From the NCBI GenBank assembly GCA_019095985.1, contig CM032668.1, forward strand, positions 22,852,022-22,916,021: a DNA stretch of 64,000 nt. The letters are read 5' to 3'. The translations under genes were made by a program, and so were the position numbers. Origin of the DNA: Streblospio benedicti (taxonomy: Eukaryota; Annelida; Polychaeta; Spionida; Spionidae). The notes beneath the pieces were generated by a model that saw nothing but the letters and a program-made list of their open reading frames with translations, did not search any database and had not been told where the DNA came from. Positions within the stretch are counted from its first letter, which is position 1, and each line of letters begins with the position of its first letter. Below are positions 1-12,500 of this stretch, one piece after another.

Positions 1-200
1 AGGTGTTTGTCTAATCTTCTCACTACTTATGGGATGAAAAAGTGGGGATACACAGTGTATAACCTCTCTACTAGCACCAGGTGGCCTCAACAGAGATGGT
101 GTCATTATTATGAAGATCCATACTGATCTCTAATCATGGAGGTTTAGCACTCTTCCAAATAAATGGTCTTAACTAGGTTTGTGATGCATGCTGCACATAC

Positions 201-241
201 CAGATGACACGGTTGACAATGCAAAGGTTGAAAACCATTCC
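201..241 (-). pseudogene. Decayed duplicate of the 3' end of TTC30 exon 577-680
   Basis: On the minus strand this reads FNLCIVNRVI followed by a gtatgtgc donor, against YHLCIVNLVI plus gtatgtgt in the exon at 577-680. The intron just past both donors is also similar (catcacaaacct against gatcacaacctt). Only about 40 bases of exon homology remain, with no upstream acceptor, so it is a broken exon copy and not a fifth variant. Confidence 0.65.
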
Positions 242-300
242 TCAGATCCAATTTTAAGAGTTTGCAATTTGTTTAATTTTAGACGACACAGATGGTCTCA

Positions 301-475
301 TTGTTGGTTTTTATACTACTTATTCTGTGTTTGGAGACAATAAAATTTTGGTTAATTTAGTTTATTCCGACGTTTCGACACGTAAGTGTCCTCTTCAGGG
401 AATATTTAACAAACAAATTAACCAAAATTTTTATTGTCTCCAAACACAGAATAAGTAGCATAAAAACCAACAACA
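301..475. repeat. Foldback hairpin element with a hammerhead-like core in its loop
   Basis: Arms at about 301-358 and 414-473 are near-perfect reverse complements (ttgttggtttttat... against ...ataaaaaccaacaacaa). The ~55-base loop carries a hammerhead-ribozyme-like core on the minus strand, annotated separately. Confidence 0.8.
366..406 (-). ncRNA. Hammerhead self-cleaving ribozyme-like motif (minus strand)
   Basis: Minus-strand order: UAUUCC, core CUGAAGA, GGACAC-UUAC-GUGUC, GAAA, CGUC, GGAAUA. UAUUCC pairs with GGAAUA (6-bp stem I). GACAC pairs with GUGUC (stem II, one bulged G). Core CUGANGA and GAAA are intact, and ACGU can form the very short palindromic stem III of minimal hammerheads, with cleavage expected after GUC. 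Such minimal hammerheads are known from Penelope-like elements and retrozymes of animals. Whether it is active is not shown. Confidence 0.6.
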
Positions 476-576
476 ATTTAAAGAGATTACTGTGTCCTTA
501 GTATAGTGGTTTGGGACAGCAAAAAAAAATTGTCTTAATGTTAATTACGAAGGTTGTGATCGCAGGATACACATAC

Positions 577-3500
577 CCGATGACGAGGTTGACAATACAC
601 AGGTGGTAAATCTTCTTCTCGGGGTCTTCGTATGAAATCTGCTCCTCCTCCTTCTCAATCTTACGCATCAACTCCTCAGCCTGGTCAACAGAGGGGGGTT
701 ATGTCTTTTTTTTCCATCAATATCTTTAGCTTTAATACTTGTACACAATGTGATAAAATATGTTTATATAATAGTTGCAAAACAATAGAATTGCAGTGAA
801 AGCTCTTTTCAGCTTGTTATCATTTAATTTATTATAGTTTTAAAAATAAGTTTGCAAACTTCACCTATGGTTATAATCATTACTTGGAGCATTTAAGTAA
901 GTTTACTTAAATTCGAAATACTTTATTTCTGATATTTAAGATTCAAATATATAAAAGAAATCTAAAAATCAAATAATAGTATGATTAATTTTTCCTAATA
1001 AAGAAACAAAGATATATGCATATGATGACAATAAATATTGTTAAAATAACTATAATTAATAAATATTTTGAAATATATCATGTACAATACAAAAATATTT
1101 TGTAACTGGAATAAAAAAAGTAAGAGCAAAGCGAAGAGATACAACAGTGCACATCCATCCCATATAGTTTTATCTTTAAACAATCATAGCACAGCTATTG
1201 ATGAACCAACAATAGGTCACAATAGTGTATGAGGTGTCAAAATAAAGCTACTAATGTATATTTTCGTGAGATAATTTTTATGATTCGTTAGAATTATATT
1301 TTGTTATGCACAGCCAGCCTGCATGTGTCGATATTAAATATGCGATTTGAACAGTTTGTATCATGTTTATTTATTTTGGCTTTTACCTGAACATTTTGTC
1401 TTTACACTGTTACATTACTATGGTTTTAATGGTATAGATTGCACAGAAATCCGTCACACCATTCCATCAAAACTAATTCCAATGAAAGTTACATCCTTTG
1501 GTGCAGAATTGGCGATGCTAATTAGAATTCATAGGATGATAACTCAAACATATGTATGCGCTGTAAAATAATCAAATATGTGCTGTACTGGTGTTGACGT
1601 AACTCACTTGCGTAATATTTTCTAAAGAGGTCAAGGGGCATATTGTCACATACATGGTATGTCTTGGCCTCTAGAGTATTAGTGCACATAATGTTGAAAA
1701 TTGCTATTTTTATGGTGTAAATAATAGACAGACTTTTTTATTTGGTACTTGGTACTTGTTTGGATGCTATTTTAAACCCATATGGGATGGATGTGACCTA
1801 CGGGAACTGTGTGAATGGGTCTAGTTGTAAAATTAATATCAAGGAAGGAAAAGGAATGCAGATTAATAAATCTAACTGTTGGGGAAAGGTTCCTTGAACA
1901 TGCACTCTTATTCACTAAGTCTGTTGACATATTTCAGAAATAGTGCATAAACCTATAAATAATAACTTTATCTACAAGACAAAATAAAATAAACAAACAA
2001 GCAATACTTGAAGTTGTACAAACAAAATCAAAATTTTGTTATAAGATTACTCTTTAACTGCTGATGTACTTGTTATTTTCTAAATTATAAATCCACCAGA
2101 AAAATGTTAATAACTGTGATTATAATTTCAATTTTGAAATCAAAGTGCTAAATTTGAAAATATATGGAATATTACATTAACATTTACTTTTGAAGAGTTT
2201 TGACATATGAACAATGGCTTTAAAAAAGCTACAGACTTTAATTCTTATGAATTGAATTATAAAAATATAATATAAATAAATTAAAGATGAGAAAATAAAA
2301 ACACAGCAAATATGAAATATAACACAAAAATGACACGAAAAAAGCTGCATTAATATATACTAGAGACAGAAGTTCCGCAATAAAGAGTACAGGCCATTTA
2401 CACCCTCAAACTAGAGTAAAGAAAAATGACTTGCAAATGTCATTTTTCCTTTTCTTTTCTTTAAAAATGTAAAGAACTCCAAAATTTGGATGGATAATAT
2501 TTTTCACACAGCAAGCCATTTTTCACAGTGCCCTGGTCAGTTTTCCTCAGTGTGTGCTCATGTGTGGTCAGTATGTGGTCATTTGCTGGGTCATAGGGTG
2601 GTCAGTATTTGGTCAGTGTGTAGTCAGAGTGACATTAGTCATCAGCCATGTGTATTCAGCATGTTGTCAGTGAGTGGTCATCATGTGGTCATCATGTGGT
2701 CAGTGAGTGGTCAGTGGCACTCACCTCCTCGTTCTGGCTGGTCATGATGTAGGTGACACACAGGTTGGCGAGAACCACCGCCGACATGGTCAGGATCTAC
2801 AGGGTGACCCAAAACAAACGCACAGAATGTACTCACCGGCGGAATGATCTACAAGCCGGCCCATAATACACATGCGCAGTTTACCCACCAGTTTGCTGGT
2901 TCCCCAGGTGTCCTCTCACTCATACTTCACAGTTGGCAGAGACCATGCCTCAGCAAACATGCTCACTGAGAACATTTGCAGAAGAAAAAGTCGACCTTTC
3001 ATCATATTCAAATGAGTCATGATAGAGAGTGCGGATGACTTGAGGACAACGATCAGAGCAAACAAACGACCCATTTCCAACAACAAAAGCAAGTGTTTAA
3101 TCCTGAATTGGCATCTGAATGAGAAGGAACATTTGAACCAAACCACCACCAGGTTAATAAAAATACTGGATTGTGGCATTCAACAATTCAAATTAGAGCC
3201 AGTCATTTTTCTGTTTGAAGGTCATTATGTAATTTTTGAAGTAGAAATAAGCAAATAATGCAAGCAAATGTCGATTTTGTAATGTATTTGATATCTGATA
3301 TAAATTTGAATCATGCCAAACAGAAACTGAACAGTTTCAGACAAAAATTACTGTTAGCATATTAATAAACATCTACTGAACAAATTATGTCAAACACGGT
3401 GACATTTTGTACAACATAACAGATGCTAACACCACAGCCAAAAACACACTGATCATGATACTTCATAGGGACGTGATCATTCCAAATGCAAAGTATCAAA

Positions 3501-6500
3501 TAACTAACCCCATATTAACAAGTTTATCACAATTTTTAAAAGATGACAGTAAAAATCATAAGTTTTTTATGTTTTTCAATTATTCACAACAGATTTTGTT
3601 CCACACAAAGATTCTTTGTGACTTTTACCAAGAATCGCTTTAGAACTGATCACTGAACCTCAAAACACCATGATCCCAGTTTGGGGGTTACAGGATTATT
3701 CGTGATAACAAGGTGGAGACGGCACAAGTCACATTTTGCAATGCCGAATCCTTCTTCATTGAAATAAAATATATTTAAACCAAGGTGGAACTTGATTCAC
3801 ACATGAGCATCGATTCGCACCATTATTCAGCTTCATGGAAAAGTTCAATTCCAACTTCGCCCAAAAGGTATGCATTAGCAAAGAAACCCAGCGGGTTTTA
3901 AAATTAAAAAAAATAACTTTTTGAAGGAAAATTTCAACGTTTCTGATAGTCATCCCGTATATGACCAGCAAAAACCCAAATATTTTAGGTTTATTTATTT
4001 CTTATTTTCTTATTCAATTTAGGTTGAAAAATGATAAATTTTGTGCTTGGAATTTTACATGGAAGCGTAATTACTTTGGAATTTCTAGATTTCGATAACG
4101 TTTTTAATTTGCAGGTCTCTATATGGAGCTGTAGCCTTTGGGTGAATGACTACATACAGCATATTTGGCAATATGAATTGTGAATCACTATTGGTAGCTT
4201 ATGTATGCATCGTCCACCCCAATAAGCTGTGACTGTAATCGTCTGTCTTGCGGCTTGATGTTACCTCCTCGTTCTGACTGGTCATTATGTAGGACACGCA
4301 CAGATTGGCCAAAACGATGGCAGACACTTTCAAAATCTGCAACAAAAGCTGAGCTGCCAGTCACAATGCACTCATTAACAGTCACAATGTGCTCACAGTA
4401 GACAGCAATAAGCAAATCATAACGTCCTCTCTTTCAAGTTCTGCAACAAATGCTCAGCTAACAATCACAGTGCACTCAATGGCTGGCATTTACAGCCACA
4501 ATGTGCCCCAAGAGAGGAATACACAATCATAATGTCCTCTCCGACAGGAATGAACCCTTTGTTCGTGTTTTTCATATCAAGTAGGTTGAATGTGCTAATA
4601 ATATCATAATCAAGAACGGGAAAAACATTGGAGCTAAATATTTACAGTTTCTTTCATGGCAGTTGATGATATAAATATTTCTGAAACAGAAAAAGCTCAA
4701 GCCAGTTTGATTAGTAGTTCTCCGTGGCCAAAATCAATCTTTTAGCTTCTGATTTGAATTTTCTACCTGAAAGTAAACAAGACGCTATCAATTATGTATG
4801 TAAAATTGATTCTGAATGTGACTGAATGTGACCGCACTAATCAAAATGCACATGATGATTTACCTATAGATGAATTCATAAAATTCTTTAATTGGTAGGA
4901 ATGTAAGATTTTAATTTATCTTCATGTAGGCAATGCACATACTTTACTTGGATGAGAATAGAACCATTATGACATCTTTAAAAGGCAATGTTTGTGGATC
5001 CCTGGTGGCCAGCATCAGTAAAATGACCTTTCATCATACTTCAACAGTTGTGATAGAGAGAGAGAGCAGATGACTGAGGACAAAAAAGATCAGACCAAAC
5101 AAACGACCCATTTTCAACAGCAAAAGCAGGTGTTTTCTCCTGTATTCGCTTCTGAACAATGAGAAGGAACATTTGAACCAAACCACCACCAGTTTAATAA
5201 AAATACTTGATTGTGGCATTCAACAATTCAACTTAGTGTCAGTCATTTTTCTGTTTGAAGGTCAATATGTAACTTTCAAAGAAGAAATAAGCAAATAATG
5301 CAAGCAAATGGTATCAATTTGTATTGTTATCAATTTTGTAAAATATTTAATATCAGATGTAAATTTGAATCATGCCAAAAAGAAATTGAGCAATTTCAGC
5401 TAAAAAAAATGACTGTCAGCGTACTTATAAACATCAACTGAACAAATAACGTCTAATGGACAACAAAACATAACAAATGCTAACACCACAGCCAAAAACA
5501 CACTGATCATGATACTTCACAGGGCGTGATCATTCCAAATGCAAAGTATCAAATAAATAACCCCATATTAACAAGTTTATCACAATTTTTAAAGATGACG
5601 GCATAAATTATAAGTTTATATGTTACTCAATTATTCACATCAGATTTTGATCCATGGAAAGATTCTTTGTGACTTTTACCAAGAATTACTTTAGAACTGA
5701 TCACTGAACCTCAAAACACCATGATCCGAGTTTGGGGGTTACAGGATTATTGATCATAAAAAAAGGTGGAATTTGATTCACACATAAGCTCCAATTCACA
5801 CTGCTATTCGACCATTTATGGAAAAGTTCAATTCAAACTTCTGCCCAAAGGTATGCAATAGCAGGTTTCAAAATTTAAAAAAAAAAAAAAAAATTTTGAA
5901 CAAGAATTTCAATATTTCTGGTAGTCACCTGTATATATCCAGCAAAACAGCCAAAGGCTTTTAGGTGGAAATTCATTCATAAGTTTTACATTTTATTCAT
6001 TACCTATTTATTCTATATATATTTTTTATTATCTAGGTTGAATAATTATCAATTTGGTGCTTGAACTATTAATGTGAATCCCACTATTGGTAGCTTATGT
6101 ATGCATCGTAGACCCCAATGCGCTGACTGTGATTGTATGTCTTGCGGCTTGCCTTTACCTCCTCGTTATGAGCACTCATTATGTAGGCAACGCAAAGATT
6201 GGCCAAAACGATGGCAGACACTTTCAAAATCTGCAACAAAAGCTCAGCTAACAATCACAATGCACTCAATAGCTGGCATTTACAGCCACAATGTGCCCCA
6301 AGTGAGAACTAAGCAGCCATTATGATGATACAATTGTTTCTGAAACAGAAAAAGCTCAAGCCAGTTTGATTAATCGTTCTATGTGACCAAAATCAATCTT
6401 TTAGCTTCCAATTTGAATTTTGTATCTGAAAAGAATTAAGACACTATCAATCATGCATGTAAAATTCATTCTGAATGTGATCGTGAGCGCACTGATCAAA

Positions 6501-9500
6501 ATGCACTCTACACGATGATCACCTAGGGATGAATTTCTTTAATTGGTTAGAAAGTAAGATTTTATTTTATCTTCATAAGGCAATGCACATACTTTTCTTG
6601 GACGATAATAGAACCATAATGACATCTTTTAAAGGCAGTTTTTCTGGATCCCTGGTGGCCAGCATCAGTAAAATTACCCGCAAAACTGTAGATGTCTCTA
6701 CATCATGACTGTCCTGATGATTTAAGTCACAAAGCGCCGAGTAAATCACTGATCAGTGACGAAAGACAAACCTATCAAAACATGCACTTGTGACTTACGA
6801 GTTACTGAATCATGTCCTAAACAAATACTAATAATCTCCTGTTTAATGATCGTTTGAAAAATTCAAGGAGAAAAAAATGAAGTTGGCATAAATGATACGG
6901 AGTACAGGGAAAAAAAGGAAGAGGATAGAGGTTTTTGTAACTTTGCAAAGCTGGGATCAGATTCGAAAGTAGCAATTTTCCTACTGTAGTTAGTACGAAA
7001 TAAAACATGAACTACTACACCACCCTGAATAAAAAAAAGAGACATTGGTATTATTTACAGATCGTCGCAAAATCATGTAGAACAATGTTTTAGCATTAGT
7101 TAAATGCTTAATGATTCACTGTAAAAATGATTGAGTTCTCTATTTAAAAAGTGTCCTATGTCCTTGCATGACATATTTTATCTCATAAAAGTTAACATAC
7201 TTTCTTTACAATTTAACCCTTTATTGGCAGTAAGTCATTGGCGTCTAATATTGCAGCTCAGATTAAAACCTAAAATAAGATCAAATTTACTAAGATTGCT
7301 GTCTGATTTACCCATATACAGTGAGTGCGAATTGAAACATCCACTGTGGTAAATTTGACCTCTCATTAGGCTTCAAGTTTGGCCTCAATAGTAGCATCAT
7401 TTAGCTACTACACAGTCAAAATCAAGGCGTAATTCTCATAAGTTTAACAGTTAATCTTGTATACATGATTTTGGACCTAGAGAACATCATGATACAGGCT
7501 GCGACTAGCATGTAGACTCCTCCGTACCTCTCCCGTCTGGGCTTGCAGAATGTAGGTCACACAAAGGTTGGCGAGTACGACTGCACTCATACTCATCAGC
7601 TGGTAGAATCGGGTCAGATTTTATACAATAACATGGCAATGAAACATCGTTTTTTTTATAATTTTTATTTTTATTTAATTCAAAGACACTTTTAGGGGAA
7701 TATCTGCATAATAAAAATTTAAATGTTCAAAGTTTACATTCAAATCAATTAGCTTCAAGAGATAATTAACTATGTAAAGTATCATTTTACAATATTTTTT
7801 AATAACATTGTTTTTCATAATTGAAATCCTGAGCTATTTTTTTGCTATTTTGCATTGCAAGTACATAGAGTAAGAATTGTAGATGTGAAGCTTACATTGT
7901 CGTAGTGCTTTTTGACGATCGGTTCGTAGAATCCAGTTGCTTCCTTGAACTTATTTTCCTGCAACATAAAATTATAGGTTACATACACTTTTAATACACT
8001 GGGGAATGGGATTTTTATACAGCATTCATCAATTACTATAAACCTATCAATGCCACATCATCATGTGACCATACTAAACAAAGTTCTCGGCATTTGCCAG
8101 TTGAAATGGATATCATCCTCAAAATTTATCGGTGATGCATGAATATGTAATTTTCGGAATCCAAACCATATTTGTAGTCAATATTGCTATGGGGTAGTTT
8201 CATGCAGCTGACATGTTGAAACCAAAGAGGCTTTTACCTCAGAACAACTTAAATGGCAATAAACCAGGCACTATACGTGAATTTCTACACGCTAAATGCT
8301 GTACTTTAATCGAACTTGTAAATCTTAGATAGGACAAGCATATTTTTCATGATAGCCGTCCTATGGATCAGTACCCAACGTATCGTACAAAACCGGTATC
8401 TGTGTTGTCAGGAGAGGTAAAATGTTTTAGTTACTAGTCCTATATGGACGAGTATTCTCAATCACCCTAGACATCAGTTTCACTTGTATTTACATGGAGT
8501 TTGTTTATTTGGAAGCGTAAATCTTACTTAGGAAGGGTAAGATTTTCAAGATACCATTCCTGTGAAAGATGTTTTCTGACATTATTCATGGCCTTGTCCA
8601 GGACAAGTGTGATTTTATATTCTATTCATGGTGCTGAAAAAAACCTAAAAAGCGGGTGGGTTCATGTGTCCAGTCACCTGCATGAAGAGAACGTGGGCGA
8701 CGTTGAGTTTCCACGTGTCATGCTCGTTGCAGAACTCGACTGACTTGCGGAAGATTTTCTCGACCTGCGCGTAATTCTCCAGGTCCCAGTAGATCTTGGC
8801 CTGCTGCATTAACACAGGGATGTAACTGGAAAAACAGTTTTTAATATAGACAAGATTTGTGATATATGGTATGCAGCATGTGATCACATTTTCCTTGTTT
8901 TCTGTTCTGTTTCTGCTGCTTTATAATCAAAAAATAAAATCTATTTCATGTTTGTCCAAATTTATTTATACATGTTTCGACATCTCCAGTGTCCTTTTCA
9001 ATTTAATTTAAAAATTTTCAACTACAAGTTCCAAAACATAGAATATTACGATTGTAATATTCTATGTTCTATGCAAACATGTATAAATAAATTTGGACAA
9101 ACATGAAATAGATTTTATTTTTTGATTATAAAGCAGCAGAAACAGAACAGAAAACAAGGAAGTTTTCAATATATATAAACATGTTAAATTAGCATTTAAC
9201 ATGAATCAGTAACAAAGCGTAGCTGGAAATATTTGCAGCAACACTTGCATCGATCTAACAATTAATGTGCACAACCTGAGTCAAGCAATTTGGCAGTCAA
9301 AATTTTAAGCAATGGTAAAAAGTTGCAAGTGATCTATAAAATTAATTTCTGACCTGCATTGCCATTGTATAGCACTGATATTTGATATAAATTATATTAG
9401 GGGTGGGCCTTCAAGTGAGCTTGGGGCGTTTTGTAGATATAACTCGTCATTCACTCAAGGTGTGAGGAGAAAAATAGGTATCACAAGGCCCAAAAGGTAG

Positions 9501-12500
9501 TATTTTGATAACTAAATAAATATCCTCATTTTTTTTCCCTCTGCGTAAAAGCCGAATTTAATTTGTCTAAAAAATCAGTAAAAATCCAAAGCATTTGGAA
9601 ACTCGGAAAGTGCGTCACTCACCATCTCATAGCTCAATGAAATTTGATACAAAACTACATTAGATATAGAAGTTTCCTAATGCTTGCAATTTTAGGGCCA
9701 CTTGATGAAATCAACTGGAAGCTTAGGGTTGTAAAACCTGTCTTCGGCTCTGTCTTTTATGATACATGCTTACTAGAAAGATGTAAAACAGGGAGAAGAT
9801 TGGAAATAAAACTATATCAGGGGTGGGCCTGTGCAATGTATGCTTCCGTGGCCGAGTGGTTAGGGAGTTGGACTCGTGACCTTCTGGTCACTGGGTTCGA
9901 TTCCCAGTCGGGTCTGGTGGTGGGTGTTGAGCAAACCTACCCCTAGCAGGTTGCACACTGCTCCGTGACACATACACGTTAAATAGGTACGGGTCATTGG
10001 GTTGAAAGAGTGAGTGAGTGATTGTGTGAGTGATCAGCATTGTGCGGTGAATGTGCTGCCGATGCGAGTATGCGAGAAATGATCAATTGAAGATCAATAA
10101 GTGGGCCAATGACCTGGTGTAAATTGTAAAGTCGTGAGATCAAAACTTGGATCAATACTATAAACCAGACATTTACATTTTATTTACAACGTAACTCACC
10201 GCTCCAGTGCCTCATCGTACTCATTCACCGCTTTCTTCACAGCCTCGTCGTTGTGGTTGTTACGCGATTCCTGCACCTGAAAATACAAACACTCGCTGAA
10301 TATTCAATCATGAATGCTGATTCTGGCATCAGGTACAGACATTTTATACACTAGTTTTGTCAACACTTAATCAGCAGTTGAAACATTCCACGTCATTACC
10401 GCTGATGAAACTATAACTGGTGAAACGTCCGGTAAGGAAACGGGATCAATCATTTAGCCAGTGTTGCTACAAATCGCGTACAAATTGTTGAACATTTATC
10501 TGCTCAAGTTAAACATAATATTCTTAAGGTTTAACACATTCTTTTGAGCTAATGAATTTTCATACAAATCCTATTACTGAGATTAGAGGATTCTTTCTCC
10601 AAGTCTATAGGGCTATATCACATAGCCTCTGCCAGTACTTGAACCCTGAACCTCTAGGACTGTGGCACCTAAGTGCTAAGTAAATAGGTGCCACAGTGGT
10701 AGTGGTTCAGGGTTCAAGTCCCTGCAGAGGCTATGGGTTAATCTAAATAAATCCTATTACTGTTATCTAACTTTGCTATTTATATATATTTAGTAGTCAA
10801 TTAATGAATTCATGCGTCACAGAAAGCTGCCCCATCCCCTTGCATCATAAACATTTGCGATGACAACACATAATTTTTGTCGTTAATCAATGAAAACTAC
10901 ATGAAATCTTTTTTCTTCTTCAATTTTAGATATTTTTCTTGTCAATTGACGTTTTTCATAAAAATTCATTCTTTCATTTTTGGTCAGAACTGCTCATGCA
11001 AGTTTTCTTTCATAATAAATTAATAAAAATGGGATTTCATTGTTCTCTCTTGTAAATGAAATATGTACTTTGAAAAATATACAACTAATAATCAAATTCT
11101 ATTTTCAAGCATCTCTTTTCATGTAATCCTGTTATGTAGTCAGTTTCAAATGTTACAAAACTTTGCAAAACTTTTGCTAAACAATCTTTTAAAACTCTTA
11201 TTCTAAAAACAAAAATGAACACTTCATAAAATATACAATAAGCACAGTCACCTGTTGCATCTTTCTTTTCTAAAATTTCATACTTAAGAAATATCACTAT
11301 GAAATAATTACTAAAAAACGCAACAAAAATGATCCTAAAAAATGTCCTAATAATACTGTAAACATAATATTAAAGCACTGCTGCTTAGCAAATAAAAATC
11401 CTCACAATAACAGTTCTAATATAATTACTAAATTCATTATACAATCCTAAAATACAATACTCTGTCTTTTTAAAAGGTGTAAATACACGTATCAAATATC
11501 ATGATTTAAGAGAAGAGTTTTGTTTGGCAAAAACATATTTTAGTTAAAAGTACTGGCCAGAATACGCAATGAAAACTTGAAGTAGTTAAAAAAGTATGAA
11601 TTTTGAAGAAAAAAACACAAAACAATTAACATTGTAACCATATAGTTCACCTGACTAAAATCTTTCACCTAGAATTTGTAAAATAAAATACAAATAACAC
11701 ATAAAAACTTAAGAAAATCACTTTAAAAAATCATGTAAACAACAAATTGTTGTGCTTTTAAAAGCTCCAGTTGCTGTAGACACTTGACAGTGGCTATGGA
11801 AGACTCATCATTAGGTTCTAATTTGTACAGCAAACCATAAAATCAAGTAATGACAACAAACTGAAACAAGAAAGTAGATCAAAAGTGAGTGGCTAGAACT
11901 ATGGACTTGTGGGCAATAAAGATGTCTACTTGAGCAGCCATTTTTACTTCACATTTACAATGTTAAAGCAGATTTTTTTTTTCATATCATACTGTCACAA
12001 AGCTGAAGCTTAATCAATTTAGGGCGTGGGCTTTTATATATAATGATACAAATGTGCTTCTATCAATGCAAAACAATCTACACACAAAATCCTTATGACT
12101 TCAATATATTTACAGCATGTGTCATGTAAGCATTGCTGCTTATAGCACTAATGTGATATTGGATGACAGGGTAATTTACAGGCGCTTTTTAAATATGGAT
12201 TAAGTAAATATCTATTGCCTATGAGTCAACGTTACTCTAATGATGTGCTCATTGAGCACTTTGATCTAATATAATCATTGTACTAAATTTGATGGTTGAG
12301 TTTCAAAATGGACTAAAGCAATATAGGGAAAAAATTAAAATAATACAAATGTTAATTAGAAAAGTGCCAAAATTTAACATATGAAGTTTACTAGGCATGC
12401 AAGTATTCAGTTTGAACACTTCGGTGTCGCATCATACAGCATGATTGTGTAAAGTTTGAATAAAATTGGTTCATTACTTAATGCTCTAGCGTGTCCAGAG

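Larger units (their letters stand above)
2993..6682. repeat. Tandem segmental duplication carrying TTC30 exon variants 3 and 2
   Basis: Unit 1 (about 2993-5027) and unit 2 (about 5028-6682) both start with tgacctttcatcata or a close match and both end near gatccctggtggccagcatc. Collinear homology includes gagaaggaacatttgaacc, ccaaaaacacactgatcatg, the 72-nt exons and atggctggcatttacagcc. Unit 1 is about 380 bases longer. Each unit carries one exon, so this event doubled the number of alternative exons. Confidence 0.85.

Noticed and set aside
2916-3258. Mariner transposase remnant
   Set aside because: Both strands give short frames that repeat at 5034-5219 because of the tandem duplication. 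Neither shows the DDD/E signature or helix-turn-helix.
9842-9912. Functional tRNA gene
   Set aside because: Box A and B are present, but the sequence continues into a conserved non-tRNA body shared with a second copy at 32612-32863, so it is a SINE head.
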